DNA of 12,053 bases, taken from NCBI RefSeq assembly GCF_021648855.1, contig NZ_JAKJHX010000005.1:24102-36154 (forward strand), read 5' to 3'. Each line of letters starts with the position of its first letter. The stretch's first letter is position 1. The notes beneath the pieces were generated by a model. It was given only the letters and a program-made list of their open reading frames with translations. It searched no databases and was not told the DNA's origin. Origin of the DNA: Tychonema litorale BBK16. GTDB lineage: Bacteria > Cyanobacteriota > Cyanobacteriia > Cyanobacteriales > Microcoleaceae. Below are positions 1 to 6,753 of the stretch, one piece after another. The translations under genes and the position numbers were made by a program.

Positions 1-889
1 GCGGCGAATCTTCGACACCGCCGTAATAACCCATGTGGTCGCCGAAGGGCCCGTCTGGCAAAACTTCACCGGGGGTAATCGTTCCTTCTAACACGATTTC
101 GGAGTCCGCCGGTACTTCTAAATCTACGGTTTTGCACTTGGCTAATTGCACGCCAGAACCGCCGTAAAGTCCGGCAAATAACCATTCGGATAAGTCTACA
201 GGAATTGGGGTTGCTGCTGCGAGGATGATTAAAGGATCGACTCCCAGGGCGATCGCAACTTCCAACTTTTTACCAGCCTGCGCCGCTTTCCGCAAGTGCC
301 GCGCGCCGCCACGGACTGATAACCAGTGTACAGTCATCGTGTTTTTTGACTGCAACTGCAACCGATAAACCCCCACATTCGGCGTACCAGTTTCGCAATC
401 TTTGGTAATTACCAAACCGAGGGTGATAATTTTGCCCGCATCTCCCGGATAGGGGCGAATCATCGGGATTTTGTTCAAATCCAGCCCTTCTCCCTCAAAA
501 ACCACTTGCTGACAAGCTGGGAAGAAGTCGCGGCCGGGCTTGGCTTTCACTACGTCGAACAGCACTTTCCCGAATTCTATAGCTTGGGAAATCTTTTTCG
601 GCGGTTTGGGCTGTTGTAGCATACCTAATTTTTTGCCGAGCTCTTCTAGTTCGATCGGCTTTTCCATGTTCAGCGCCCAGCAAACCCGCTGTTCCGTGCC
701 CAACAGGTTAATCGCCACCGGGAATTCTGCCCCTTTGACGTTTTCAAACAGGAGTCCTGGGCCGCCTTTTTGCAGCATTTGGTTGGAAATTTCGGCAATT
801 TCTAAGTCGGAATCGACTAAAGCGCTAATCCGGCGCAGTTGTCCCCGTTCTTCGAGTAGTTTGAGGAATCCTCGCAAGTCTCTAGCCAT
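1..889 (-). CDS. ubiD: UbiD-family prenylated-FMN decarboxylase, C-terminus cut off by window edge
   Basis: I translated this by hand from the ATG at 889-887 on the minus strand; 296 codons are open to the window edge, against about 490-500 residues for the family. The start MARDLRGFLKLLEERGQL and the block EGTITPGEVLPDGPFGDHMG (about 268-287) are characteristic of UbiD. N171 in NVGVYR, H188 in TVHW and E235 in SEW sit at spacings close to the metal/prFMN ligands of fungal Fdc1, and R176 is the likely active-site arginine. Known for the family: non-oxidative decarboxylation using prenylated FMN supplied by UbiX. In Synechocystis the UbiD/UbiX pair is needed for plastoquinone synthesis, acting on 4-hydroxy-3-solanesylbenzoate, so that role is the likely one here. 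The gene is divergent from the NYN gene at 1000, with a 110-bp shared upstream region and no clear Shine-Dalgarno. UbiX is not in view. A different UbiD-family substrate cannot be excluded. Confidence 0.9.
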   Translation of the reverse strand, partial: MARDLRGFLKLLEERGQLRRISALVDSDLEIAEISNQMLQKGGPGLLFENVKGAEFPVAINLLGTEQRVCWALNMEKPIELEELGKKLGMLQQPKPPKKISQAIEFGKVLFDVVKAKPGRDFFPACQQVVFEGEGLDLNKIPMIRPYPGDAGKIITLGLVITKDCETGTPNVGVYRLQLQSKNTMTVHWLSVRGGARHLRKAAQAGKKLEVAIALGVDPLIILAAATPIPVDLSEWLFAGLYGGSGVQLAKCKTVDLEVPADSEIVLEGTITPGEVLPDGPFGDHMGYYGGVEDSP

Positions 890-999
890 TTTTTTTAAGA
901 ATTGTTAACGGTCTTTATTTATTATGATGGGATCGACTCCCACAAGTTAAGCTGCGATGATAAGTTAATCAAAAATCCCCGATACTCGTTCGATAGATT

Positions 1000-2133
1000 G
1001 TGAAAAATCCCCGGCGATCGCCCGATCGATTTCGTAAAAACGGTCGTTCTCGCAGCCAACAGTTTTATCCGCCTCAACTTAACCAACAATTGTTTGAGGC
1101 TTTGCTACCGCCGTCTAGCAGCAGGTGCGGGGAAGGTGTGATCGACAAAAGCTCAGAGTGCGATCGGGGCATATCTATTTTGCTCCTAGACGCAGAAAAC
1201 TTGAAACTTGACGTTAATGCTGAAAAATTTTTAGCGAGTCGGTGCAACTATCCTCTGCAAGTTAAAATTGCTTTTGCTAACTGGAAAAAGCCGACTACGG
1301 GGAAGTTGGATATTGAACTTTACGATCGCGGTTACGAACTAATTCACGTTCCGGGCGGTGCTAATAGTGCTGATGGTAAGATGATTGCCTTTGGCGCTGC
1401 TATTTTATATCGATATCCAGCAGTTAAACAAGTTTTTGTCTGTTCTTCGGATGGTTTGTTAAATCATCTTTGCAATCAATTGCAAAACCAGGGATTGACT
1501 GTGTTTCGGGTGCGACGGCAAAATGCTGTGTTGTCTGTAGAAAATCTTCTGACTGGTGATACTAATCACTATTCTTGCAAAAGGGAAGAGGAAGTCCCTA
1601 CATTTGAAGAATTGGCGAATCAAATTGGTGAGTTTTTGAAGGCAGAACACAAATCTATTGATGAGCGGATAGCTCGATTTTCCAGCGTTGCTGAGCTTTT
1701 TCAAGAGCGCCGTACTGTTGCTTTTAATTCTACAACTTCCTATGTAGCAGCACTGTCGGAATCAGGAGAAAACGAAGTTACTCCGGTGGCTGAAGTATCT
1801 GTTGCTGTCAATCAAGATTTGCTAGAAATACTTCCAGATATCAATTCAAATCCTATTGAGTCGCTGGATGTTTTAAAAACTATACTTGTGGAAATAATTG
1901 AATCTGCAAAACTTGAGTTAAAAGAGGATGTTATTCCTGTAGCAAAAATTAAGAAAGATTTTTTTTCCAAATATCAGTTTCAGGCGGATTTAATTGTCAA
2001 ACAATTGTTGGGTAATAATTCCAGTCTAATCAAATTATTGCAGTCAGAATCGGCGGATTTTAAAGTAATATTAATCGGTAGCGAACATCAAGTGGCAATT
2101 ATACCCAAGATTGAAAGTTCAGAAGAAGGGTAA
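1000..2133 (+). CDS. NYN-domain (PIN-like) putative ribonuclease with degenerate LOTUS-like C-terminus
   Basis: The protein has 377 residues from a GTG at 1000. An in-frame TAG at 994-996 blocks any upstream start; GTG 1138 (codon 47) is an alternative that keeps the whole NYN domain. Residues 1-55 are basic and low in complexity. Residues 57-175 form a NYN domain: LLLDAEN (D64, N67), NSADGKM (D125) and CSSDGLL (D151) match the usual DxxN, second-Asp and SxD motifs. The second Asp normally found two residues after SxD is absent. Residues 198-252 and 288-370 resemble LOTUS/OST-HTH winged-helix modules, but the first seems to have lost about 30 residues near residue 243. Known for the family: NYN domains are PIN-like metal-dependent RNases, and LOTUS domains bind RNA or protein partners. 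The paralogue at 8065 shares the domain order and more than half of the NYN residues by eye. Targets are unknown, and catalytic activity is not assured. Confidence 0.8.
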   Translation: MKNPRRSPDRFRKNGRSRSQQFYPPQLNQQLFEALLPPSSSRCGEGVIDKSSECDRGISILLLDAENLKLDVNAEKFLASRCNYPLQVKIAFANWKKPTTGKLDIELYDRGYELIHVPGGANSADGKMIAFGAAILYRYPAVKQVFVCSSDGLLNHLCNQLQNQGLTVFRVRRQNAVLSVENLLTGDTNHYSCKREEEVPTFEELANQIGEFLKAEHKSIDERIARFSSVAELFQERRTVAFNSTTSYVAALSESGENEVTPVAEVSVAVNQDLLEILPDINSNPIESLDVLKTILVEIIESAKLELKEDVIPVAKIKKDFFSKYQFQADLIVKQLLGNNSSLIKLLQSESADFKVILIGSEHQVAIIPKIESSEEG

Positions 2134-2322
2134 GGATTATCAAGTGGCGATTAAGAGCGGGATAGCTTCGCTTAACGCACTTTCGGTGCTTGCAACTAAG
2201 ATTATGACCCAATCTGTGGTATGTCCCCCCAGCTACCCAAAGTCGGTCTAGGGCGATCGAACACATAAATAATTAAACAAATAATAACTCTAGTAACTCT
2301 CCTAATAGCCAATTGTCAAAAA

Positions 2323-2352
2323 TTTAATCTAAATTTAACCAAAATTTAAAGC
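2323..2352 (+). promoter_or_regulatory. Cyanobacterial-type Pho box (three 8-mers at 11-bp spacing)
   Basis: Three direct repeats, TTTAATCT (2323-2330), TTTAACCA (2334-2341) and TTTAAAGC (2345-2352), are each separated by AAA, giving an exact 11-bp period. The unit fits the cyanobacterial Pho-box consensus PyTTAAPyPy(T/A) bound by the phosphate-response regulator (SphR/PhoB family). The third copy is weaker. A still weaker match (ATTGTCAA, 2312-2319) lies one period upstream. A -10-like TTATCT starts 12 bases after the last repeat, the arrangement expected for PhoB-type activation replacing a -35 box. It lies about 90 bases upstream of pstS and predicts induction of the operon under phosphate limitation. 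Confidence 0.8.
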
Positions 2353-2430
2353 AAGCTTATCATTTATCTAGCCCTGACTCGTATGTTTCGGTCTATCCTA
2401 TGGAGGGGATTCCCCAAAGTCTGGTATTAA

Positions 2431-2440
2431 GGAGGAGGAG
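2431..2440 (+). promoter_or_regulatory. Strong ribosome binding site that fixes the pstS start
   Basis: GGAGGAGGAG, preceded by TTAA, lies 1 to about 6 bases upstream of the ATG at 2442. The longer reading frame opens at an ATG at 2400, but that would place charged residues (MEGIPQSLVLRRRS) ahead of the signal peptide and has no Shine-Dalgarno. The start at 2442 yields a normal secretion signal, so it is preferred. Confidence 0.8.
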
Positions 2441-2441
2441 T

Positions 2442-3470
2442 ATGTTTTTTTTCACAGGACGTTGGCGACGCGCCTTTATCGTTACGCTAGCAGCAACAGC
2501 ATTTTCGCTCTCGTTGATTAGTTCTGCTGTAGCAGCAATCACACTCAATGGTTCGGGAGCCACTTTTCCCAAACCCCTTTACGATCGCTACTTCTCTCAA
2601 ATGAGAAGTGCAAATCAAATTACTGTAAACTACGAAGCGACTGGCAGCGGTGCTGGCATCAAAGCATTAATCGCAGGCACTGTTGACTTCGCAGGTAGCG
2701 ACGCGCCGCTGACTTCTGAACAAATCGGTCAGGTAAAGCGTGGCGTCATTGCAGTTCCCACTGCTGGTGGCGCTGTTGCAGTTATTTACAACTTGCCTGG
2801 GGTAAACAATGTACGGTTGAATCCCGATGCGCTGAAAGGCATCTTTGAAGGCAAAATTACCCGCTGGAACGATGCGAAAATAACAGGTATTGCTGGACAA
2901 GCTAAAAACTTGCCAAATACTGCGATTCGAGTAGCTGTACGGGCAGATAGCAGCGGTACAACCTTTATTTTTGCTAACCACTTGCAGGCGATCGGTAGCA
3001 CCATCAAAGGTGTCCCTCAACCGAGTTGGCCCGGAAGCCCTGTCAGCGGTCAAGGAAACGCTGGCGTAGCAGGTTTGGTCAGACAAACAGCGGGTGCGAT
3101 CGGATACGTTCAAGATACTTACGCCAGACAAAACAAGCTCCAAACAGCGTTTATTCAAAATAAAGCTGGCAGATTTGTAGATGCTAACTTGGCCGAAGCA
3201 GACAAAGCTTTTGCAGGAGAAACATTCCCAGCAAACTTCTTCTTAGTGGAAGGAAATCCCACTGACGGTTATCCGATTGTTGGCTTGACTTGGCTGTTAG
3301 TCTACAAAGAGTATCCTGCTGCGAAAGCAGATGCTATTAAAAAGATGGTTAATTGGGTGATGACAACAGGTCAAGGTATCAACAAACAGCTAGAGTATAC
3401 CTCGATTCCTTCAGCTATAGCTCAAAGGGTAATTCAAACAGTCAATCAAGGTGTGGTTGCTAAAGGTTAA
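2442..3470 (+). CDS. pstS: Phosphate ABC transporter, periplasmic phosphate-binding protein PstS
   Basis: The protein has 342 residues from ATG 2442. The signal peptide is clear: basic GRWRR, a hydrophobic stretch at about 11-28, then AVAA with cleavage after residue 31 or 32. There is no lipobox cysteine, so the protein should be free in the periplasm. Phosphate ligands match E. coli PstS in both identity and spacing: T41/F42 in GATF, S69 in TGSG, D87 in GSDAPL, and R167, S171 and T173 in RADSSGTT. The C-terminal half contains the conserved QGNAGVAGLV and GAIGYV motifs. PstS captures inorganic phosphate and delivers it to PstCA. It is the first gene of the operon and lies directly behind the Pho box, so phosphate starvation should induce it. 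A hairpin after the stop may let pstS mRNA exceed that of the channel genes. Identity is very secure. Confidence 0.97.
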   Translation: MFFFTGRWRRAFIVTLAATAFSLSLISSAVAAITLNGSGATFPKPLYDRYFSQMRSANQITVNYEATGSGAGIKALIAGTVDFAGSDAPLTSEQIGQVKRGVIAVPTAGGAVAVIYNLPGVNNVRLNPDALKGIFEGKITRWNDAKITGIAGQAKNLPNTAIRVAVRADSSGTTFIFANHLQAIGSTIKGVPQPSWPGSPVSGQGNAGVAGLVRQTAGAIGYVQDTYARQNKLQTAFIQNKAGRFVDANLAEADKAFAGETFPANFFLVEGNPTDGYPIVGLTWLLVYKEYPAAKADAIKKMVNWVMTTGQGINKQLEYTSIPSAIAQRVIQTVNQGVVAKG

Positions 3471-3534
3471 TTAGGGCAATCTCAGGGAGTGAGGAGTTAA
3501 ATAACTATGACTCAAAACTCATAAATTTTCAGGG

Positions 3535-3561
3535 GTAAGGTGCGCTGGTAGTGCACCTTAC
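3535..3561 (+). other. Intercistronic hairpin between pstS and pstC
   Basis: GTAAGGTGC (3535-3543) pairs perfectly with GCACCTTAC (3553-3561) over a 9-nt loop. No U-tract follows, so it is not a classic intrinsic terminator. It may stabilise the pstS mRNA 3' end, attenuate read-through into pstC, or simply be a REP-like repeat. The position suits a transporter operon in which the binding protein is needed in excess. Confidence 0.6.
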
Positions 3562-3627
3562 AAGATATCTACTATAATTACTGGTCCATCAAGCAAATAT
3601 TTCACTGTTTACGCAGTAACTTAGGGT

Positions 3628-4629
3628 ATGACCAATTTTGCCAAGCAACCGGAAAAATTTACAAACCAGCAGACAGCAAATATCACAGAAGTAGACTTAA
3701 CTGATACTAAGGGTGAAGGTTTGTGGATGGAGTCAGCATTTACCATATTTGTATGGGGTTTTGCTATAGGGACAGCGGGGACGCTGTTCTGGATGAGTGC
3801 CATAATTTTTAAAGACGCTTGGCCCGCTGTTAGCCAATTTGGACTCTCATTCTTATGGAATCCCAAGTGGGATATCCAGGAATCACAGTTTGGGGCTTTG
3901 CCCTTTATTTACGGTACTGTGATTAGTTCTGCGATCGCCATTATCATCGCACTTCCCCTAGGACTTTCAGTCGCTATAGTTACCAGCGAGAACTTTTTGC
4001 CAGCTTGGGTGCGATCGCCCTTGGGATTCATGGTTGAATTAATCTCAGCTATTCCTAGCGTCATCGTTGGACTTTGGGGCATCTTTGTTCTCATTCCATT
4101 TCTGCTACCTTTACAGCAATCACTATTTAACAATTTCAGTTGGTTTCCCCTGTTCAGCAGCGAACCCTTGGGACCCGGAATGTTGCCCGCTGGGATACTG
4201 TTATCAATTATGATTTTGCCAACAGTCGCCGCTATCAGCCGCGATGTTTTGATGTCCGTTCCCGTAGATTTGCGAAGTGCTTCCATGTCCCTCGGTGCAA
4301 CCCGTTGGGAAACAATATTTAAGTTGCTATTACCAGCAGCAAGTTCAGGAATTATCGGAGCAACAATCTTGGCATTGGGACGCGCTTTAGGCGAAACAAT
4401 GGCAGTGACAATGGTAATTGGTAACTCCATTCAAATCAATCCATCTATCCTCGCCCCCGCCTACTCAATTCCCGCTGTTTTAGCCAGCCAATTTCGGGAA
4501 GCTCAAGAGCCTCTACATATCGGCTCTTTAATGTATTTAGCGCTAATTCTATTTGTCATCACCCTCTTGGTGAATGCAGTCGCAGTCTTGTTTGTTCAGC
4601 TAATCGGTGTCAAGGGAGCTAAGAATTAA
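3628..4629 (+). CDS. pstC: Phosphate ABC transporter permease PstC
   Basis: This 333-residue membrane protein is one half of the phosphate channel. A soluble, polar N-terminus (about 1-32) precedes six hydrophobic segments, roughly 36-60, 92-118, 134-160, 185-203, 238-265 and 300-326. The ABC-permease EAA loop lies at about 206-238 (DVLMSVPVDLRSASMSLGAT, with the key glycine at G223) and contacts PstB. GRALGETMAVTMVIG right after it is typical of PstC. The segment LSFLWNPKWD is the conserved PstC periplasmic region. ATG 3628 is the first good start, with only a weak TTAGGG ahead of it. The gene lies 157 bases after pstS, beyond the hairpin, and its TAA is two bases from the pstA ATG, so the two channel genes are probably translationally coupled. 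Confidence 0.95.
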   Translation: MTNFAKQPEKFTNQQTANITEVDLTDTKGEGLWMESAFTIFVWGFAIGTAGTLFWMSAIIFKDAWPAVSQFGLSFLWNPKWDIQESQFGALPFIYGTVISSAIAIIIALPLGLSVAIVTSENFLPAWVRSPLGFMVELISAIPSVIVGLWGIFVLIPFLLPLQQSLFNNFSWFPLFSSEPLGPGMLPAGILLSIMILPTVAAISRDVLMSVPVDLRSASMSLGATRWETIFKLLLPAASSGIIGATILALGRALGETMAVTMVIGNSIQINPSILAPAYSIPAVLASQFREAQEPLHIGSLMYLALILFVITLLVNAVAVLFVQLIGVKGAKN

Positions 4630-4631
4630 AT

Positions 4632-5612
4632 ATGACTCAAGCAAAAAACACAGAAACTATCCTTGATGCAGAAATTTATAACCCCTTGTCCCTAGGCAGA
4701 AACTTTTTCAGCCAGGGAATGACCGTTATTTCCTTTGCTTTCACAGCCTTGGCTCTGCTACCTTTGTTTGCTATTTTATACAAAATCCTGGGGGAAGGAT
4801 TAACACATTTGAGCTGGGAAGTTTTAGTTTCTCTGCCAGCACCAGTCGGAGTTGAAGATCAGCCAAACGGCTTTGCTAATGCTATTCTTGGTACTGCTTT
4901 AATGGTAGGAATTGCTACGTTATTTAGCGTGCCTATCGGCATAATGACGGGAATATTTTTGTCAGAGTTTGGTAGAGAAAATAAAGCGATCGCAAATATC
5001 ATCCGCTTTATCACCGTCATTCTCAGTAGCGTTCCCTCAATCGTTGTCGGTGTCTTTACCTACGCTTTAATCGTCGTTACTACCAAAGTATTTTCAGGAT
5101 TAGCTGGGGGTATCGCTCTAGGTATCATTATGCTTCCTGTTGTCGCCCTGACGACAGAACAAGCGTTAAAGCTAGTCCCGGTTTCTTACCGTCTCGCTTC
5201 GGGGGGTTTGGGATCCGGACGCTTTCAAACTATCTTTAAGATTATCATTCCCGCCGCACTTCCGACGATTACCACAGGCATTTTGCTCGCCGCTTCCCGC
5301 GCCGCCGGTGAAACCGCACCGCTAATCGTAACTGCTTTGTCGAGCCAATTTTGGCCTCCTTTAGTTGAAAAATTGGGAGAAATAACTCAGTCTCCGATTG
5401 GGGCAGAAACTATCTCGAAACTCCAAGAAATTCCAGGGACACTATTGACTCCGACTCCTTCGATGTCAGTATTAATCTACAATTATGCTAGTTCTCCTTA
5501 CAAAGAGCAGAATGAATTAGCATGGACTGCTGCCTCCGTTCTTTTGGGCATGGTTTTGATTGCTAGCGTCGCATCCCGCGCAGTCACTCGAAAACGTTTG
5601 CAAAATCGATAA
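4632..5612 (+). CDS. pstA: Phosphate ABC transporter permease PstA
   Basis: This 326-residue partner of PstC in the membrane channel has six predicted membrane segments, at about 31-52, 85-111, 124-150, 155-175, 207-236 and 297-317. The EAA loop at about 175-210 (LVPVSYRLASGGLGSGRFQT) and ASRAAGETAPLIVTA directly after it are PstA hallmarks. The polar N-terminal 20 residues are unremarkable. The two-base gap from pstC and the lack of a strong Shine-Dalgarno suggest translation depends on ribosomes arriving from pstC. PstA and PstC together form the pore into which PstS releases phosphate and which PstB powers. Confidence 0.95.
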   Translation: MTQAKNTETILDAEIYNPLSLGRNFFSQGMTVISFAFTALALLPLFAILYKILGEGLTHLSWEVLVSLPAPVGVEDQPNGFANAILGTALMVGIATLFSVPIGIMTGIFLSEFGRENKAIANIIRFITVILSSVPSIVVGVFTYALIVVTTKVFSGLAGGIALGIIMLPVVALTTEQALKLVPVSYRLASGGLGSGRFQTIFKIIIPAALPTITTGILLAASRAAGETAPLIVTALSSQFWPPLVEKLGEITQSPIGAETISKLQEIPGTLLTPTPSMSVLIYNYASSPYKEQNELAWTAASVLLGMVLIASVASRAVTRKRLQNR

Positions 5613-5649
5613 ATCAATAACTCAACTGAACTAAATAGTCACATAGTCA

Positions 5650-5661
5650 AGTGTTAACACT
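5650..5661. other. 12-bp perfect palindrome in the pstA-pstB gap
   Basis: AGTGTTAACACT is a perfect inverted repeat in the middle of the 64-base spacer between pstA and pstB. It could be an operator half-pair, a tiny mRNA hairpin or chance. It contains a TTAAC core as in Pho boxes, but there is no 11-bp tandem array, so I do not call it a Pho box. Confidence 0.35.
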
Positions 5662-5676
5662 ATAACTAGGCAAATA

Positions 5677-6528
5677 ATGAAACCTGAAACTAACTTGAAA
5701 GACGAAAAATATACAGATCAGTTTTCAGAAGATTCAACTCCTGAAATTGACCCGAATGCAATGCCCGCATTGCGAGTTCAGGACTTGAGTTTTTATTACG
5801 GAACCCACAAAGTCCTAGAAAATTTGTCGATGAATATTCCTCACCCGCAAGTCACAGCTATTATCGGGCCTTCAGGTTGTGGGAAATCAACTTTTCTCAA
5901 AGCTCTCAACCGCATTGGTGAATTGGAAGGAAAAGTGATCGTCAAAGGAAGAGTTGAGTTTTTTGGACAGGATATTTACAGTCCAAAAGTCAATATCAAT
6001 AGTCTGCGCCGCCAAATTGGGATGGTGTTTCAAAGACCTAATCCTTTTCCCCTCAGCATCTACGATAATATTGCTTATGGAGTCAGAATCTTTGGCAAAA
6101 AGAGCAAATCTGAATTAGATGAAATTGTTGAATCTGCACTGAAAAGTGCGGCGCTTTGGGATGAAGTAAAAGATAGCTTAAATAAGTCTGCCCAGGGGAT
6201 TTCCGGTGGACAGCAGCAACGACTTTGCATTGCTCGCGCTCTTGCTGTGAAGCCCAAAATTTTGCTAATGGATGAACCTTGTTCTGCTCTAGATCCGATT
6301 TCTACGATGAAGATTGAGGAGTTGTTTCAGACTTTGCGCCAACAGTTAACTGTGGTGATTGTGACGCACAATATGCAGCAGGCGGCTCGTGTTTCTGATT
6401 ACACGGCATTTTTTAATACTGATGAAAGTCGCATCGGACGCATGGTTGAGTTCGGGCCGACAAGCCGGATTTTTACTTCTGCAAGCAATCCAAGTACCAG
6501 GGATTATATTCAAGGCCGTTTCGGTTAA
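5677..6528 (+). CDS. pstB: Phosphate ABC transporter ATP-binding protein PstB
   Basis: This 283-residue ATPase energises phosphate import. All ABC motifs are present: Walker A GPSGCGKST at 64-72, Q-loop Q119 in GMVFQRPNPFP (PstB-like), signature ISGGQQQR at 175-182, Walker B ILLMDEP at 195-201 with catalytic E200, and H-loop H231 in VTHN. The C-terminus STRDYIQGRFG is the standard PstB ending. The first 28 residues are an acidic, polar extension beyond the usual length of about 255. ATG 5761 (M29) would give the standard form, but neither start has a convincing Shine-Dalgarno. The gene is last in the operon; no phoU follows, and a strong terminator lies 66 bases downstream. Confidence 0.96.
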   Translation: MKPETNLKDEKYTDQFSEDSTPEIDPNAMPALRVQDLSFYYGTHKVLENLSMNIPHPQVTAIIGPSGCGKSTFLKALNRIGELEGKVIVKGRVEFFGQDIYSPKVNINSLRRQIGMVFQRPNPFPLSIYDNIAYGVRIFGKKSKSELDEIVESALKSAALWDEVKDSLNKSAQGISGGQQQRLCIARALAVKPKILLMDEPCSALDPISTMKIEELFQTLRQQLTVVIVTHNMQQAARVSDYTAFFNTDESRIGRMVEFGPTSRIFTSASNPSTRDYIQGRFG

Positions 6529-6530
6529 TA

Positions 6531-6596
6531 GGAAGAAGGAAGAATGCTCTTCGACTCCGCTCAGGAACTGCTTCAGGTAGAAGGTAGAAGGTAGAA
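6531..6596. repeat. Two tandem heptamer arrays, GGAAGAA x2 and GGTAGAA x3
   Basis: Two perfect copies of GGAAGAA (6531-6544) and three perfect copies of GGTAGAA (6576-6596) are separated by 31 bases of unrelated sequence. Each array is followed by TG. The units differ by one base. They resemble the short tandemly repeated repetitive (STRR) heptamers known from filamentous cyanobacteria. Copy number is probably variable between strains. No coding function is seen. Confidence 0.8.
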
Positions 6597-6624
6597 TGTC
6601 TAAAAAGCTTGCTTTTTAGACATT
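6595..6624 (+). terminator. Intrinsic terminator of the pst operon
   Basis: AATGTCTAAAAAGC (6595-6608) and GCTTTTTAGACATT (6611-6624) are perfect complements, a 14-bp stem around TT; in practice the loop would be about 4-6 bases. The T-rich run TTTGTTTCTT (6623-6632) follows. The stem is AT-rich, weaker than a GC-rich terminator but long. The 5' arm overlaps the last heptamer repeat. The stem is symmetrical, so minus-strand termination is also conceivable. Confidence 0.7.
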
Positions 6625-6650
6625 TGTTTCTTAATTTTAAGTCAGTGGAT

Positions 6651-6666
6651 TTACTTACTTACTTAC
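6651..6666. repeat. TTAC tetranucleotide array, four copies
   Basis: TTAC is repeated four times without a gap between the pst terminator and the REPIN-like element. It is a short simple-sequence repeat, probably length-variable, with no visible function. Confidence 0.7.
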
Positions 6667-6683
6667 ACCTTGAATCTTTTTCA

Positions 6684-6747
6684 GAACAGGCAAGATGCCT
6701 GTTCCACAATAGATAAATATTTTTGTGGAGCGGGCATCTTGCCTGCT
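6684..6747. repeat. REPIN/MITE-like element: two hairpins in inverted orientation
   Basis: The left hairpin is GAACAGGC/GCCTGTTC (6684-6691, 6697-6704) with loop AAGAT. The right hairpin is AGCGGGC/GCCTGCT (6729-6735, 6741-6747, one G-U pair) with loop ATCTT. The 21-base blocks 6688-6708 and 6724-6744 are inverted copies of each other with two mismatches, separated by 15 A/T-rich bases. Two REP-type hairpins facing each other make a REPIN-like, non-autonomous element. It encodes no protein of its own. One reading frame through it gives NRQDAC...GAGILPA, a pattern I associate from memory with spurious N-terminal extensions in cyanobacterial annotations. The element ends seven bases before the permease ATG. 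Confidence 0.8.
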
Positions 6748-6753
6748 ATAATT

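Larger units (their letters stand above)
2134..2441. other. Non-coding region between NYN gene and pstS, with promoter and leader
   Basis: These 308 bases hold no convincing gene. The first part has a weak 4-bp stem, GCAC/GTGC at 2177-2180 and 2186-2189, which is a poor terminator candidate for the NYN gene. The second part is very AT-rich. It contains a 9-bp-spaced repeat of TAACTCT (2285-2291, 2294-2300) of unknown meaning, then the Pho box at 2323-2352 and an A/T-rich -10 candidate, TTATCT at 2364-2369. The remaining roughly 65-70 bases would be the pstS leader, ending in a strong ribosome binding site. Confidence 0.6.

Noticed and set aside
540..908. 122-codon plus-strand reading frame opposite the UbiD gene
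   Set aside because: Low-complexity Ser/Pro-rich shadow of a well-supported UbiD coding frame; no family resemblance.
2400..2441. Upstream ATG for pstS
   Set aside because: It has no ribosome binding site and would disrupt the signal peptide; the ATG at 2442 follows GGAGGAGGAG directly.
3909..4430. 173-codon minus-strand reading frame opposite pstC
   Set aside because: It is antisense to a clear pstC with conserved permease motifs, and its composition is typical of a shadow frame.
6576..6747. CRISPR-like array in the repeat-rich spacer
   Set aside because: Units are 4-7 bp tandem repeats or inverted hairpins, with no regularly spaced 23-40 bp direct repeats and no cas genes.
6747..6752. 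Perfect TATAAT just before the permease start
   Set aside because: It lies two bases from the ATG, leaving no room for a transcript leader, and no -35 is properly spaced within the repeat element.
6670..6753. TTG-initiated 28-residue N-terminal extension of the permease
   Set aside because: It is the translation of a two-hairpin repeat element; family proteins start near the ATG at 6754.
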